Assembly: GCA_021772455.1 (NCBI GenBank)
Contig: JAJFLY010000015.1
Location: forward strand, 1-64,000
Reading direction: 5' to 3'
Origin: Chlamydiota bacterium
Lineage (GTDB): Bacteria > Chlamydiota > Chlamydiia > Chlamydiales > JAAKFR01
DNA: 64,000 nt
The notes below the pieces were generated by a model that worked only from the letters and a program-made list of their open reading frames with translations, made no database searches and was not told the DNA's origin. A program made the translations under genes and the position numbers. Shown here one piece after another: positions 17,363-24,401 of the stretch (the stretch's first letter is position 1; every line of letters starts with the position of its first letter).

Positions 17363-18319
17363 TTAGTATCCATAACCTAAGTGAAGCTCTCCAAGAACAC
17401 GCCAGCTATCATCTGTGTCATAACTTCCTTCAACATTCCCTTGAAGGTCGAAGCACCCACACTGCTTATTGAACCGCACTCCAATAAAACCATAAACAAT
17501 TGTATTGTCGAGCCCATCAGAAAAAGACTGATGATCTGTCAAAAGAGTTCCACTGAGATGATTACCATCAAATTGAAAACGTCCAGCGATACCAACGTAT
17601 GGTTCGAAGCAGGTGCTCCTGCAAGGTGAAGCAAATTCACCACGCAGAGTGATCATTTGAATCGTGCGGTCTTGGACATCGAGTGTCCCAAGGATATCAC
17701 GGTATTCGTAATCTCTAGCGAAGAAACCTGCATAGCGCAGTGTTGATGTGAAAACAGGATTCATGCAAAAGCAGTTAACTTCACGCGCATAGGTCAGCTC
17801 AGGACTCAAGAAAACACCTCGTGGTTGCTCATGAACTGTAATGCCCGGATTCGGTTTGAAGTGACGATCTTCTTTCAGGTATCCACCAGTAAAAGCAAAT
17901 CCTACAAAGCTATCTTCACAGAAATGTTCCCATGTCATCCCGAAGAGAAGGCTATAAGTGTCATAGTAGCTCTCATTCTTCACATCAAGTTGTCCGTATG
18001 ATCCTCCAACGAAGAAGTTAAAGTAGGAATCGCAAGAAAGTGCATAGTTATATCCAGCGAGGATTCCACCAAACCCATTTTCGTACTGGCTGCGGTTAGA
18101 ATCAGACTGCCTTTCTCGATAGCTTCCAAAACCATCTACCCAAAAATTTCTCTCACAAGGATAGCGCACACCATTGAGGCGGTGATGGTAAATTCCGTTT
18201 AAAACAGAATCTGATAGATCGGCAACCAAATCACTTTGAGAGGCAAAAGGAGCCTTCGGTATCGCAAAAAGGGTCGATGCTGAAAATAAACACACAAATA
18301 GGGACAAAATATACTTCAT
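17363..18319 (-). CDS. Autotransporter-like outer-membrane beta-barrel protein, cysteine-rich
   Basis: Start at ATG 18319 (SD GGAG about 9 nt upstream; a GTG two codons earlier is possible). A signal peptide ends near LFAIPKA. The remaining roughly 300 residues alternate polar and hydrophobic in strand-like runs, such as WVDGFGSYRERQ, GFGGILAGYNYAL and FFVGGSYGQLDV, and end in Gly-Tyr-Gly-Tyr. This is what an autotransporter-type barrel looks like, with a C-terminal aromatic for BAM recognition. More than a dozen Cys residues (CERNF, CDSYF, CFCMN, CRSTC, QCGCF) suggest disulfide cross-linking as in chlamydial outer membranes. There is no passenger domain. It sits against the direction of the Tol operon. 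Confidence 0.75.
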   Translation of the reverse strand: MKYILSLFVCLFSASTLFAIPKAPFASQSDLVADLSDSVLNGIYHHRLNGVRYPCERNFWVDGFGSYRERQSDSNRSQYENGFGGILAGYNYALSCDSYFNFFVGGSYGQLDVKNESYYDTYSLLFGMTWEHFCEDSFVGFAFTGGYLKEDRHFKPNPGITVHEQPRGVFLSPELTYAREVNCFCMNPVFTSTLRYAGFFARDYEYRDILGTLDVQDRTIQMITLRGEFASPCRSTCFEPYVGIAGRFQFDGNHLSGTLLTDHQSFSDGLDNTIVYGFIGVRFNKQCGCFDLQGNVEGSYDTDDSWRVLGELHLGYGY

Positions 18320-18368
18320 AATCACACTCCGTTTAATTGAAGTTAGAGATAACTAAAATTTCAAAATA

Positions 18369-19058
18369 ATGCAACCCCCACGTGTCGAAAAAATTGACTC
18401 ACACAAAGTTCTCCTCTATAAAAGCAGTATGAGAATCCCAGGAATCGTTATTTTTGTGCATGTGCTGATCATCGCATGCCTCCTTTATTTGCGCACACCC
18501 CAGCCAAAATCCAAACCGCGCACACCCGTCAAAGTACAAACCTACGTTGTACAAGAACAAACCCCCAAACCCCAACCTGTCGTACAGCCAAAATCCCAAC
18601 CCCAACCTACGCCCAAACCTGCCGCCGTACCCAAACCCGTTGTAAAAAAGAGTGCGCCCAAACCAACCTCCGAACCAAATCGGGACAAGCTCGTCCAGAT
18701 GATGCAGCAAAGCCTCGCCTCATTGGATACAAAGCCTGCAGATTCAAAGCCCACCACCCCCTCAAAAAAGATTGGCGCCTTGGCAAGCGAAGCTCTTACA
18801 TTTGAAACCGCTTATCAAGATCGGCTCATCACCTTTTTAGAAAATGCTCTCACACTCCCAGAAAAAGGAGATGTTAAAATTACATTGACCCTCAATCGCA
18901 CCGGCGGCGTTAAATCAGTCTCCGTCAAACAAACTGCCAGTCAGCGCAACCGTACATATGTCGAATCGGCCCTCCCCTCCCTTCTTCTTCCTCCTTTTAA
19001 GGACAATTTCAAAGGAGAAAGTGCACATACTTTTTCCATAACATTGACAAGTTCATAG
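18369..19058 (+). CDS. TolA/TonB-like energy-transducing protein
   Basis: 229 residues. An N-terminal cytoplasmic stretch is followed by one helix near residues 20–40 (IPGIVIFVHVLIIACLLYL). Then comes a long Pro/Lys/Gln-rich linker (TPKPQPVVQPKSQPQPTPKP), typical of a periplasm-spanning arm. The C-terminal domain of about 85 residues ends SITLTSS and contains GDVKITLTLNRTGGVKSVSV, as in TonB/TolA C-terminal folds. Position between exbD and tolB matches CT598. Likely links ExbBD in the inner membrane to TolB/Pal at the outer membrane. Similarity is by architecture more than sequence. Confidence 0.8.
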   Translation: MQPPRVEKIDSHKVLLYKSSMRIPGIVIFVHVLIIACLLYLRTPQPKSKPRTPVKVQTYVVQEQTPKPQPVVQPKSQPQPTPKPAAVPKPVVKKSAPKPTSEPNRDKLVQMMQQSLASLDTKPADSKPTTPSKKIGALASEALTFETAYQDRLITFLENALTLPEKGDVKITLTLNRTGGVKSVSVKQTASQRNRTYVESALPSLLLPPFKDNFKGESAHTFSITLTSS

Positions 19059-19082
19059 AAAGTTTGGTATCTCATTACTACT

Positions 19083-20447
19083 ATGTCTAAGTTGCTAGCC
19101 CTTATTTTACTTTTCGTTCCCCTTTTTGCTGACGATGAAATCGTTGTGCACCTCTCCAGTGAAGAGAAATGCGCTCCCCTCTATCTCACTCCAATTGAAG
19201 ACATTCGCTCCGGATTTGATACCCAATATCTACAGGCGCTCGAAAAAGTGCTTAGCTTTGATCTCGATCACAATGGACGGACAGGGGTGATTCCCCATAC
19301 AAAAAAATATAAAGAGCAGGCAAAACAAGAATCTGGGCTTCACGTTTTTGAGCGAGAAAAATGGCGCGCCCTTGGGTGTGATTTTGTTGTAAAAACAGCC
19401 ATCTCCAATAAGAAATTCACAACCACCCTCTTTTCAGTACAAACCGGGACAATCAAAGGGATCGACGGTGTTCAACTCAGCGGAAATATCCAACAGGATA
19501 GACGTATTATCCACTCGATCGCCGATTCCATGCACGAAGCACTCTTTGGAAAACGGGGCGTGTGTGACACGCGCATTCTCTATACAGTGCGCACACGAGC
19601 CGGAGCGAGCTCCTCCGACTGGGTAACCGAAGTGTGGGAATCCGACTACGATGGTGGAGGCGCCCGCCAAATCACCCGCCACGGCGGACTGTGCGTCACC
19701 CCAACATACATCCCCGCACCTGTCGGCGAGCGGTGCCACAACCTCCTCTACGTCTGCTACCAAGTTGGGCAACCCAAAATTTACACAACGACTGCCGGTA
19801 AAAGTGAATCGACACGCCTCACCTTCATGCGCGGCAACCAATTGATGCCAGCACTCTCACCCCTTCACAACCAAATCGCTTTTATCAGCGACATCACCGG
19901 CAACCCAGATCTTTTCGTCCAAGATTTTTCGCTAAATGACGGACTACTTGGAAAACCCAGACAAGTTTTTTGCGCCCCCCAAGCCGCCCAAGGAACCCCC
20001 ACATACAGTCCCGACGGCCAAAAACTCGCCTTTGTTTCAAATAAAGACGGCACCCCCCGCATCTACCAACTCAAAATCCCTAAAGCTGGCGCCTCGCTAA
20101 AAGAGATCAAGCCACAGCTCATCTCCAAGAAAAATCGTAACAACACATGCCCCGCCTGGTCGCCTGATGGAACCAAAATCGCCTATAGCGCCACAACCGC
20201 CGGCGTCCGGCAAGTATGGGTTTACGACGTGGCAACAGCAACCGAATCGCAACTAACCGATGGCTATGGCCATAAAGAAAATCCAACCTGGGCTCCCGAC
20301 AGTCTCCATTTGATGTTCAACTCATCAACTGAGACCACATCCGAACTTTTTCTGATCAACCTAAATCAGAAAAAAGGGGTAAAAATCACAAACGGCCCAG
20401 GAGAAAAACGCTTCCCAGCTTGGGAACCAACTACGAGGAAAATATGA
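19083..20447 (+). CDS. tolB: Tol-Pal system protein TolB
   Basis: 454 residues with a signal peptide (MSKLLALILLFVPLFA). The N-terminal domain ends near residue 150, followed by a beta-propeller with repeated motifs of the PD40/WD40-like type: TYSPDGQKLAFVSNKDG, AWSPDGTKIAYS and TWAPDSLHLMFNSS. TolB binds Pal in the periplasm and is displaced by energised TolA. Pal starts within its stop codon (ATGA). Confidence 0.94.
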   Translation: MSKLLALILLFVPLFADDEIVVHLSSEEKCAPLYLTPIEDIRSGFDTQYLQALEKVLSFDLDHNGRTGVIPHTKKYKEQAKQESGLHVFEREKWRALGCDFVVKTAISNKKFTTTLFSVQTGTIKGIDGVQLSGNIQQDRRIIHSIADSMHEALFGKRGVCDTRILYTVRTRAGASSSDWVTEVWESDYDGGGARQITRHGGLCVTPTYIPAPVGERCHNLLYVCYQVGQPKIYTTTAGKSESTRLTFMRGNQLMPALSPLHNQIAFISDITGNPDLFVQDFSLNDGLLGKPRQVFCAPQAAQGTPTYSPDGQKLAFVSNKDGTPRIYQLKIPKAGASLKEIKPQLISKKNRNNTCPAWSPDGTKIAYSATTAGVRQVWVYDVATATESQLTDGYGHKENPTWAPDSLHLMFNSSTETTSELFLINLNQKKGVKITNGPGEKRFPAWEPTTRKI

Positions 20448-21121
20448 AAAGACGCTCACTTTCACTCATGGCGTGCATCGCCTGCTTAGGGCTTTTAAGC
20501 TCATGTAACCGCTCCTCGCACGAAATGTGGGAAGATACCAAAACCTGTAGCCGCTACATGGGCAAAGGAGTCCGCTCCCTTTTCGGTAAACACGTCGACT
20601 CGCGCGAATACGCCTCATACTACGAAGCGTGGAACGAAGAACAAGAATTCGTACCGCTCGCCGATACTGAGCAATACCACATGAAAGACTACACCCCGAT
20701 CTCCAAAGAATCCCCCGGCGATCCCGGTTCCCCTATTCCCGGAATTGACAACTTCTCCTCTCCAATGGGAAAACTCGCTTCCCTATTTAGCAACATTCAC
20801 TTTGAGACCGACAAATATGTCGTTCAAGGGACCGAGAATATGCAAACCTTAAAAATGATTGCCGACTATCTCGCGAAAAACCCCCAAACCTACGTCTTTG
20901 TCGAAGGACACGCCGATGAACGGGGTGCTGCCGCCTACAACCTCGCCCTTGGCTCGCGCAGAGCAAACTCCGTGCGCACCTTCCTCATCCAAAACGGCGT
21001 CAACCCAGACCAGCTCTTCACCATTTCCTACGGCAAAGAGCATCCCATTGCGATGAGCCATGATACGAGTGGCTGGCAAAAAAATAGACGGGCCCAATTT
21101 AAAACCTATAGCCGCAGATGA
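20444..21121 (+). CDS. pal: Peptidoglycan-associated lipoprotein Pal
   Basis: 225 residues from ATG 20444, which overlaps the tolB stop; an in-frame ATG at 20420 only reads back into tolB. The signal peptide ends with lipobox LLSSC. The OmpA-like C-terminal domain has IHFETDKYVV, FVEGHADERGAAAYNLALG and the peptidoglycan-contacting RRANSVRTFL. It anchors the outer membrane to whatever peptidoglycan or septal ring the organism makes. Its stop overlaps the next start. Confidence 0.95.
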   Translation: MKRRSLSLMACIACLGLLSSCNRSSHEMWEDTKTCSRYMGKGVRSLFGKHVDSREYASYYEAWNEEQEFVPLADTEQYHMKDYTPISKESPGDPGSPIPGIDNFSSPMGKLASLFSNIHFETDKYVVQGTENMQTLKMIADYLAKNPQTYVFVEGHADERGAAAYNLALGSRRANSVRTFLIQNGVNPDQLFTISYGKEHPIAMSHDTSGWQKNRRAQFKTYSRR

Positions 21122-21702
21122 TGAAATACGCCTGTTTTTTACTTCTTACCATTAGCGGGGCCCTTTTTGGGGCTCCGCAACGTGAAAGCCTTGCCGTTCA
21201 AGAGATGCGTTCAGCCCTCGACCAAGTCGGCTTCCAAATCCATGGACACCAAGTTGAGATCGACCTTTTTCAAGAACGGCTCGACAAGCTCGAGAACTCC
21301 GTCGATAAACTCGGTGGACAAGTGCGCCAAGGAAAGCAGGACCGCACCCTTGAAGGGCGCCTCTCTAACCTAGAAAAAGCGCATGACACCCTCATCACCG
21401 ACCTAAAAAGCTTGAAAGGGCACCTCAATGAGACGAGCACCGCCCTCACCTCCTGCCAAACTAAACTCACCCAAATCGATAAGCAACTCTCCTCTGACGT
21501 CAAAGGACTCAAACGCTCACTTGAGTCTATGCTCGCCCTTCTTCAAAAAGGTGAGCCGAGTGGTGCCTACGTCGTCAAACCCGGCGACTCCCTTGGGCAA
21601 ATAGCTCTTGACCACAAGACCGACACCAAAACGCTTAAGCAGCTCAATAACCTCTCCTCCGATAAGATTGTCGTCGGCCAAAAGCTCACTCTTCCCCAGT
21701 AA
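21118..21702 (+). CDS. Secreted coiled-coil protein with C-terminal LysM domain
   Basis: 194 residues: a signal peptide (to GALFG), a heptad-rich coiled coil over roughly residues 25–140 (repeated LDKLEN, RLSNLEKAHDTL), and a single LysM repeat at the C-terminus (AYVVKPGDSLGQIALDH...VVGQKLTLPQ). LysM binds N-acetylglucosamine polymers such as peptidoglycan. It closes the Tol operon, as CT601 does in C. trachomatis. A CpoB-like role in Tol function is conceivable but not shown by the sequence. Confidence 0.85.
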   Translation: MMKYACFLLLTISGALFGAPQRESLAVQEMRSALDQVGFQIHGHQVEIDLFQERLDKLENSVDKLGGQVRQGKQDRTLEGRLSNLEKAHDTLITDLKSLKGHLNETSTALTSCQTKLTQIDKQLSSDVKGLKRSLESMLALLQKGEPSGAYVVKPGDSLGQIALDHKTDTKTLKQLNNLSSDKIVVGQKLTLPQ

Positions 21703-21757
21703 CTACGCCTTCAGAGACTTAAACAACAATCTTAATGTTTTATTAATAATTGTGTGC

Positions 21758-21763
21758 TATAAT
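21758..21763 (+). promoter_or_regulatory. Probable -10 box for the 21833 gene
   Basis: TATAAT, 70 bp before the gene, in a strongly AT-rich stretch. A clear -35 is not visible. The same box recurs in the duplicated copy at 22605–22610 with matching surroundings (CTATAATAATTACAT). Confidence 0.55.
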
Positions 21764-21832
21764 AATTACATGTTTATTAACAGGCAATCAACCTAATATA
21801 AATCTTAAGCAAAAACAACAAAGGATAATGTT

Positions 21833-22423
21833 ATGCCATCAGCAATAAAGCATGGAGCATCAGCGGCAGAGAGACAAAAAAGCAGAACGAATTTTTGGGC
21901 ATCGGTAATGAGACAACAACAAGCAATACAAACCAAAGATGCAAAGACTGCTGCTGCAGCTCAGGCACCAGGATCTCCCCTTGAAAAAAGAGATCCCTAC
22001 GATGCCACAACTTTTATACCACCAGAACAAAAGCCCGCAAAGCCCGTAAAGCCCGGCATGTTTCAAAAAATTAAAAACCACCCATATAGAACAGGTGCAG
22101 CGGTCGTTGCTCTTGTCGCAATCGCGATCCTGATTGGTGGACTCGCCTACGTTCATTATGGGCCTGGATTCTCTACCGTGGGCCATAAGATCGCTGAAAG
22201 CGCACTTGCCAAAAAGGCTATCGTATTAGCACACCATGGTGCAACTACAGCTCAAAAAGGGTGGGCACAGTTCGCCGCTTTTATGAATAAAAAGCCTAAT
22301 TTAAGCGTAGGTCACCTTAGTATGATTGGAACGGTTGGAATCGTGCTCTCTGCTGGCTGGATATTTCGCGGGTCGATCAAAAGTAGAATTGCAGAGATCT
22401 TTGCAAGACATTGGGAACAGTAG
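21833..22423 (+). CDS. Unknown membrane protein, copy 1 of a tandem pair
   Basis: 196 residues, family not recognised. The N-terminal 80 residues are polar and Ala/Lys/Pro-rich (AKPVKPGMFQKIKNHPYR). Two hydrophobic segments follow: TGAAVVALVAIAILIGGLAYV near residues 86–106, and LSMIGTVGIVLSAGWIF near residues 162–178. The end is basic (FRGSIKSRIAEIFARH). Upstream DNA and the second hydrophobic segment resemble the gene at 22680, indicating duplication. Such small two-segment proteins can be inclusion-membrane (Inc) candidates in chlamydiae, but the hydrophobic segments here are about 55 residues apart, so this is only a possibility. Confidence 0.7.
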   Translation: MPSAIKHGASAAERQKSRTNFWASVMRQQQAIQTKDAKTAAAAQAPGSPLEKRDPYDATTFIPPEQKPAKPVKPGMFQKIKNHPYRTGAAVVALVAIAILIGGLAYVHYGPGFSTVGHKIAESALAKKAIVLAHHGATTAQKGWAQFAAFMNKKPNLSVGHLSMIGTVGIVLSAGWIFRGSIKSRIAEIFARHWEQ

Positions 22424-22452
22424 ATAAGCGCTTGTTTATTAAGCAAAAAATA

Positions 22453-22472
22453 GGGGGCGAGAAATCGCCCCC
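22453..22472. terminator. Strong hairpin after the first membrane-protein gene
   Basis: GGGGGCGA-GAAA-TCGCCCCC is a perfect 8-bp stem with a tetraloop, 30 bp downstream of the stop at 22423. No T-run follows on the plus strand. On the minus strand TATTTTTTG follows, so it would terminate better leftward. It may still act as a 3' stabilising or terminating structure for the plus-strand transcript. Confidence 0.55.
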
Positions 22473-22477
22473 ACCTC

Positions 22478-22562
22478 CAACCAAACTAAACTCACCCAAA
22501 TAGACAAATAACTCTCCTCCGATAAGATTATCGTCGGCCAAAAGCTCACCCTTTCCTAGTAA
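22478..22562 (+). pseudogene. Duplicated 3' fragment of the LysM gene
   Basis: CCAAACTAAACTCACCCAAAT and then CGTCGGCCAAAAGCTCAC are nearly identical to two parts of the LysM gene (near 21462 and 21671), joined at the shared ACTCTCCTC with about 150 bp lost between them. It is noncoding debris that marks the left edge of a duplication of about 850 bp including the promoter region of the next gene. Confidence 0.8.
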
Positions 22563-22602
22563 CTGCGCTTTTGATATCTTAATCATTTCTTAATCAAAAG
22601 TC

Positions 22603-22682
22603 GCTATAATAATTACATATTGATTAACAGACAATCAATCCAACCTAAATCATAAGTAAAAATAACGAGGGATAATATTATG
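22603..22682 (+). repeat. Second copy of the 21756–21835 promoter/leader region
   Basis: This stretch matches 21756–21835 at most positions: TATAATAATTACAT, GATTAACAGACAATCAA and GGGATAATATTATG against TATAATAATTACAT, TATTAACAGGCAATCAA and AGGATAATGTTATG. The offset is 847 bp. It carries the -10 box and ends at the start codon of the second gene, so the two genes should share regulation. Confidence 0.8.
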
Positions 22683-23084
22683 ACATCGGGAACATCACCA
22701 GTAAAAAATGGAAAAAATCTACTCGAAGATGCTACTGCAAGCTTTAAAGAAAAAAGGCTGCAAGAGAAAAAAAACAATTTGAAGATTGAGATGGTTGTTT
22801 TGTTTAGTAGTCTGGTAATTTTAGGATTGGTGTTAGCAACTCATGCCACTATTGGAATCAATAGCGCAGGGTTGCATAAGGTCTGGTCCGTGCTCACAGC
22901 CCCGCAACCGTTCACCATAGGTCAACTGACTTTGGGTGGCGTGGCATTTATTGGAGTGCTCGGAGTTGTGGAAATCATTCGATGCAAGCGGAACTCCCAA
23001 TCCCAAAATGATAGCTTACTGTCACCAAACCAACTAGAGGGACCAATGGCATCCGTTGTTAATTACGATCGGAAAGCTGGGTAA
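22680..23084 (+). CDS. Unknown membrane protein, copy 2 of a tandem pair
   Basis: 134 residues. A charged N-terminus (KEKRLQEKKNNLKIE) is followed by two hydrophobic segments, MVVLFSSLVILGLVLATHA near residue 40 and LTLGGVAFIGVLGVVEII near residue 85, then a polar tail. Its second half, QPFTIGQLTLGGVAFIGVLG, lines up with PNLSVGHLSMIGTVGIVLSA of the gene at 21833. Coding parts have diverged far more than the upstream region. No known family recognised. Confidence 0.68.
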   Translation: MTSGTSPVKNGKNLLEDATASFKEKRLQEKKNNLKIEMVVLFSSLVILGLVLATHATIGINSAGLHKVWSVLTAPQPFTIGQLTLGGVAFIGVLGVVEIIRCKRNSQSQNDSLLSPNQLEGPMASVVNYDRKAG

Positions 23085-23124
23085 AAATGAATTTGGTTTT
23101 CCCACAACTCCCACTTGTTAGCAA

Positions 23125-23166
23125 AAACCTTTTCATTCATGCTCGTAGGCATGAGCGAAAAGGTTT
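23125..23166 (+). promoter_or_regulatory. Long hairpin spanning the start of a small membrane-protein gene
   Basis: AAACCTTTTC (23125) pairs perfectly with GAAAAGGTTT (23157). Inside, after a symmetric 3-nt internal loop, CATGC pairs with GCATG around loop TCGTAG. Both candidate ATG codons of the downstream gene (23139, 23151) lie within it. It could hinder initiation, act as a terminator for the upstream gene, or both. Confidence 0.5.
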
Positions 23167-23468
23167 CTTCATTTGATGGATTTTTATACAAAAACGAGCA
23201 GGGAGTGTGGCTCCTTTGTAATGCCCCAAATTTGAAAAGCTGCTGCCTAGAGTCACATGCCGTTGTCACTCTCGAAGGGGATTTTTCCCGCTATAAAGTC
23301 GATAGCGTTGTAACAGTAGAGGGTGTCTACAAAGGGGGAACATTGAGCGCTGTTTGCGTACATGAAAAAAGCAGCCCCTTTCCCTATTGGTCTTTGGGTG
23401 CTGCTTTGTTGATCATTTGCGTATGGATTACCCTGAAACGGCTGAAAGGGCGTCCTCTTCCTCTTTGA
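23151..23468 (+). CDS. Small unknown membrane-anchored protein
   Basis: 105 residues from ATG 23151; alternatives are ATG 23139 or TTG 23115. The N-terminal part is beta-rich with three Cys (FLYKNEQGVWLLCNAP, KSCCLES), reading like a small OB-type fold (VVTLEGDFSRYKVDSVVTVE). It is followed by one C-terminal helix SLGAALLIICVWITL and a basic end. The 3' end overlaps the convergent response-regulator gene by 41 bp. I do not recognise the family. Confidence 0.6.
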   Translation: MSEKVSSFDGFLYKNEQGVWLLCNAPNLKSCCLESHAVVTLEGDFSRYKVDSVVTVEGVYKGGTLSAVCVHEKSSPFPYWSLGAALLIICVWITLKRLKGRPLPL

Positions 23469-24144
23469 AACGATAACCCACTCCACGAACCGTCTCAATC
23501 CAATGGAAGTTGGGGCCAAGCTTTTTACGCAAAGCAGCGATGTGGACGTCAATATTTCGGTCCATAATGAAGGCATCATCATTCTGCACATCATCGAGGA
23601 GTTGATTCCGGGTAAGAACTTTTCCGCGGTTGGCCAAAAAACGACGCAAAATACCGAACTCAGAGAGAGTAATCGGAATGTATTTGTCCCCTTTACGTAG
23701 CAAGTAGCGGTCGACCTCGAGGGTAAAATCCCCGAAAGTAAGCGTTTTGGAAAGTTTTGCCGGCTCGCGACCGCGGCGTAAAACTGCCTTGATACGCGAG
23801 AACAAAATTTTTGGAGAAAAGGGCTTGGCAACGTAATCGTCAGCACCAAGCTCAAGTCCAAGTACAACATCGAGCTCTTCATTCTTAGCGGAAATGATGA
23901 TCACGGGAATGTTTTTTAACTCGGGGTTGTGTTTCATCTTACGACAAATATCAAGCCCGTTTTGCCCGGGAAGCATAATATCTAAAATAACAAGGTCGGG
24001 TTTTTCCCTCTCCACAGCACGGTATCCATTGATTCCGTCTGTCTCAACATGCAATTTATGCCCGGATATATCTGCTTGCAGCTTAATGAGTGCTGCAATG
24101 TCCTCTTCATCTTCAATTAGTAAGATGCTCTTCTTTTGAGTCAT
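23428..24144 (-). CDS. OmpR/PhoB-type response regulator
   Basis: 238 residues from ATG 24144, with AGGAG about 9 nt upstream; the frame extends further upstream but without homology. The receiver domain has the acidic pair in LLIEDEED, phosphoacceptor Asp55 in LVILDIMLPG and Lys106 in VAKPFSP. The C-terminal winged helix ends with the usual HIAALRKKLG...IETVRGVGYRF. All phosphorylation residues are present, in contrast to ChxR of Chlamydiaceae, an atypical OmpR-type regulator lacking them. No histidine kinase is nearby, so it is an orphan here. Confidence 0.92.
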   Translation of the reverse strand: MTQKKSILLIEDEEDIAALIKLQADISGHKLHVETDGINGYRAVEREKPDLVILDIMLPGQNGLDICRKMKHNPELKNIPVIIISAKNEELDVVLGLELGADDYVAKPFSPKILFSRIKAVLRRGREPAKLSKTLTFGDFTLEVDRYLLRKGDKYIPITLSEFGILRRFLANRGKVLTRNQLLDDVQNDDAFIMDRNIDVHIAALRKKLGPNFHWIETVRGVGYRFKEEEDALSAVSG

Positions 24145-24401
24145 TTTAAAGCTCCTGTAAAACTCCCATATCGCACAAAATAATAAACAGTGCAAGACGG
24201 AAATATTCACTTGTGTTATGCCTATTTTTAACACGATATTTTTATTATTGGTATTCCTTTTTTGTTTCCAAAAAAAAGAGGATCCTTAACACAATCTTTT
24301 TGTAAGAAATTAATTTGCATGAAACATGATCTAACTATACTATGTCGTTTCAGAACCCTTTGTTGTCTAAATGACAAAATGAATACAAAGAGGAGGGAAC
24401 A

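Noticed and set aside
18399-18757. Gly/Phe-rich open frames opposite the tolA-like linker
   Set aside because: Low-complexity shadow of the Pro/Lys/Gln-rich linker codons.
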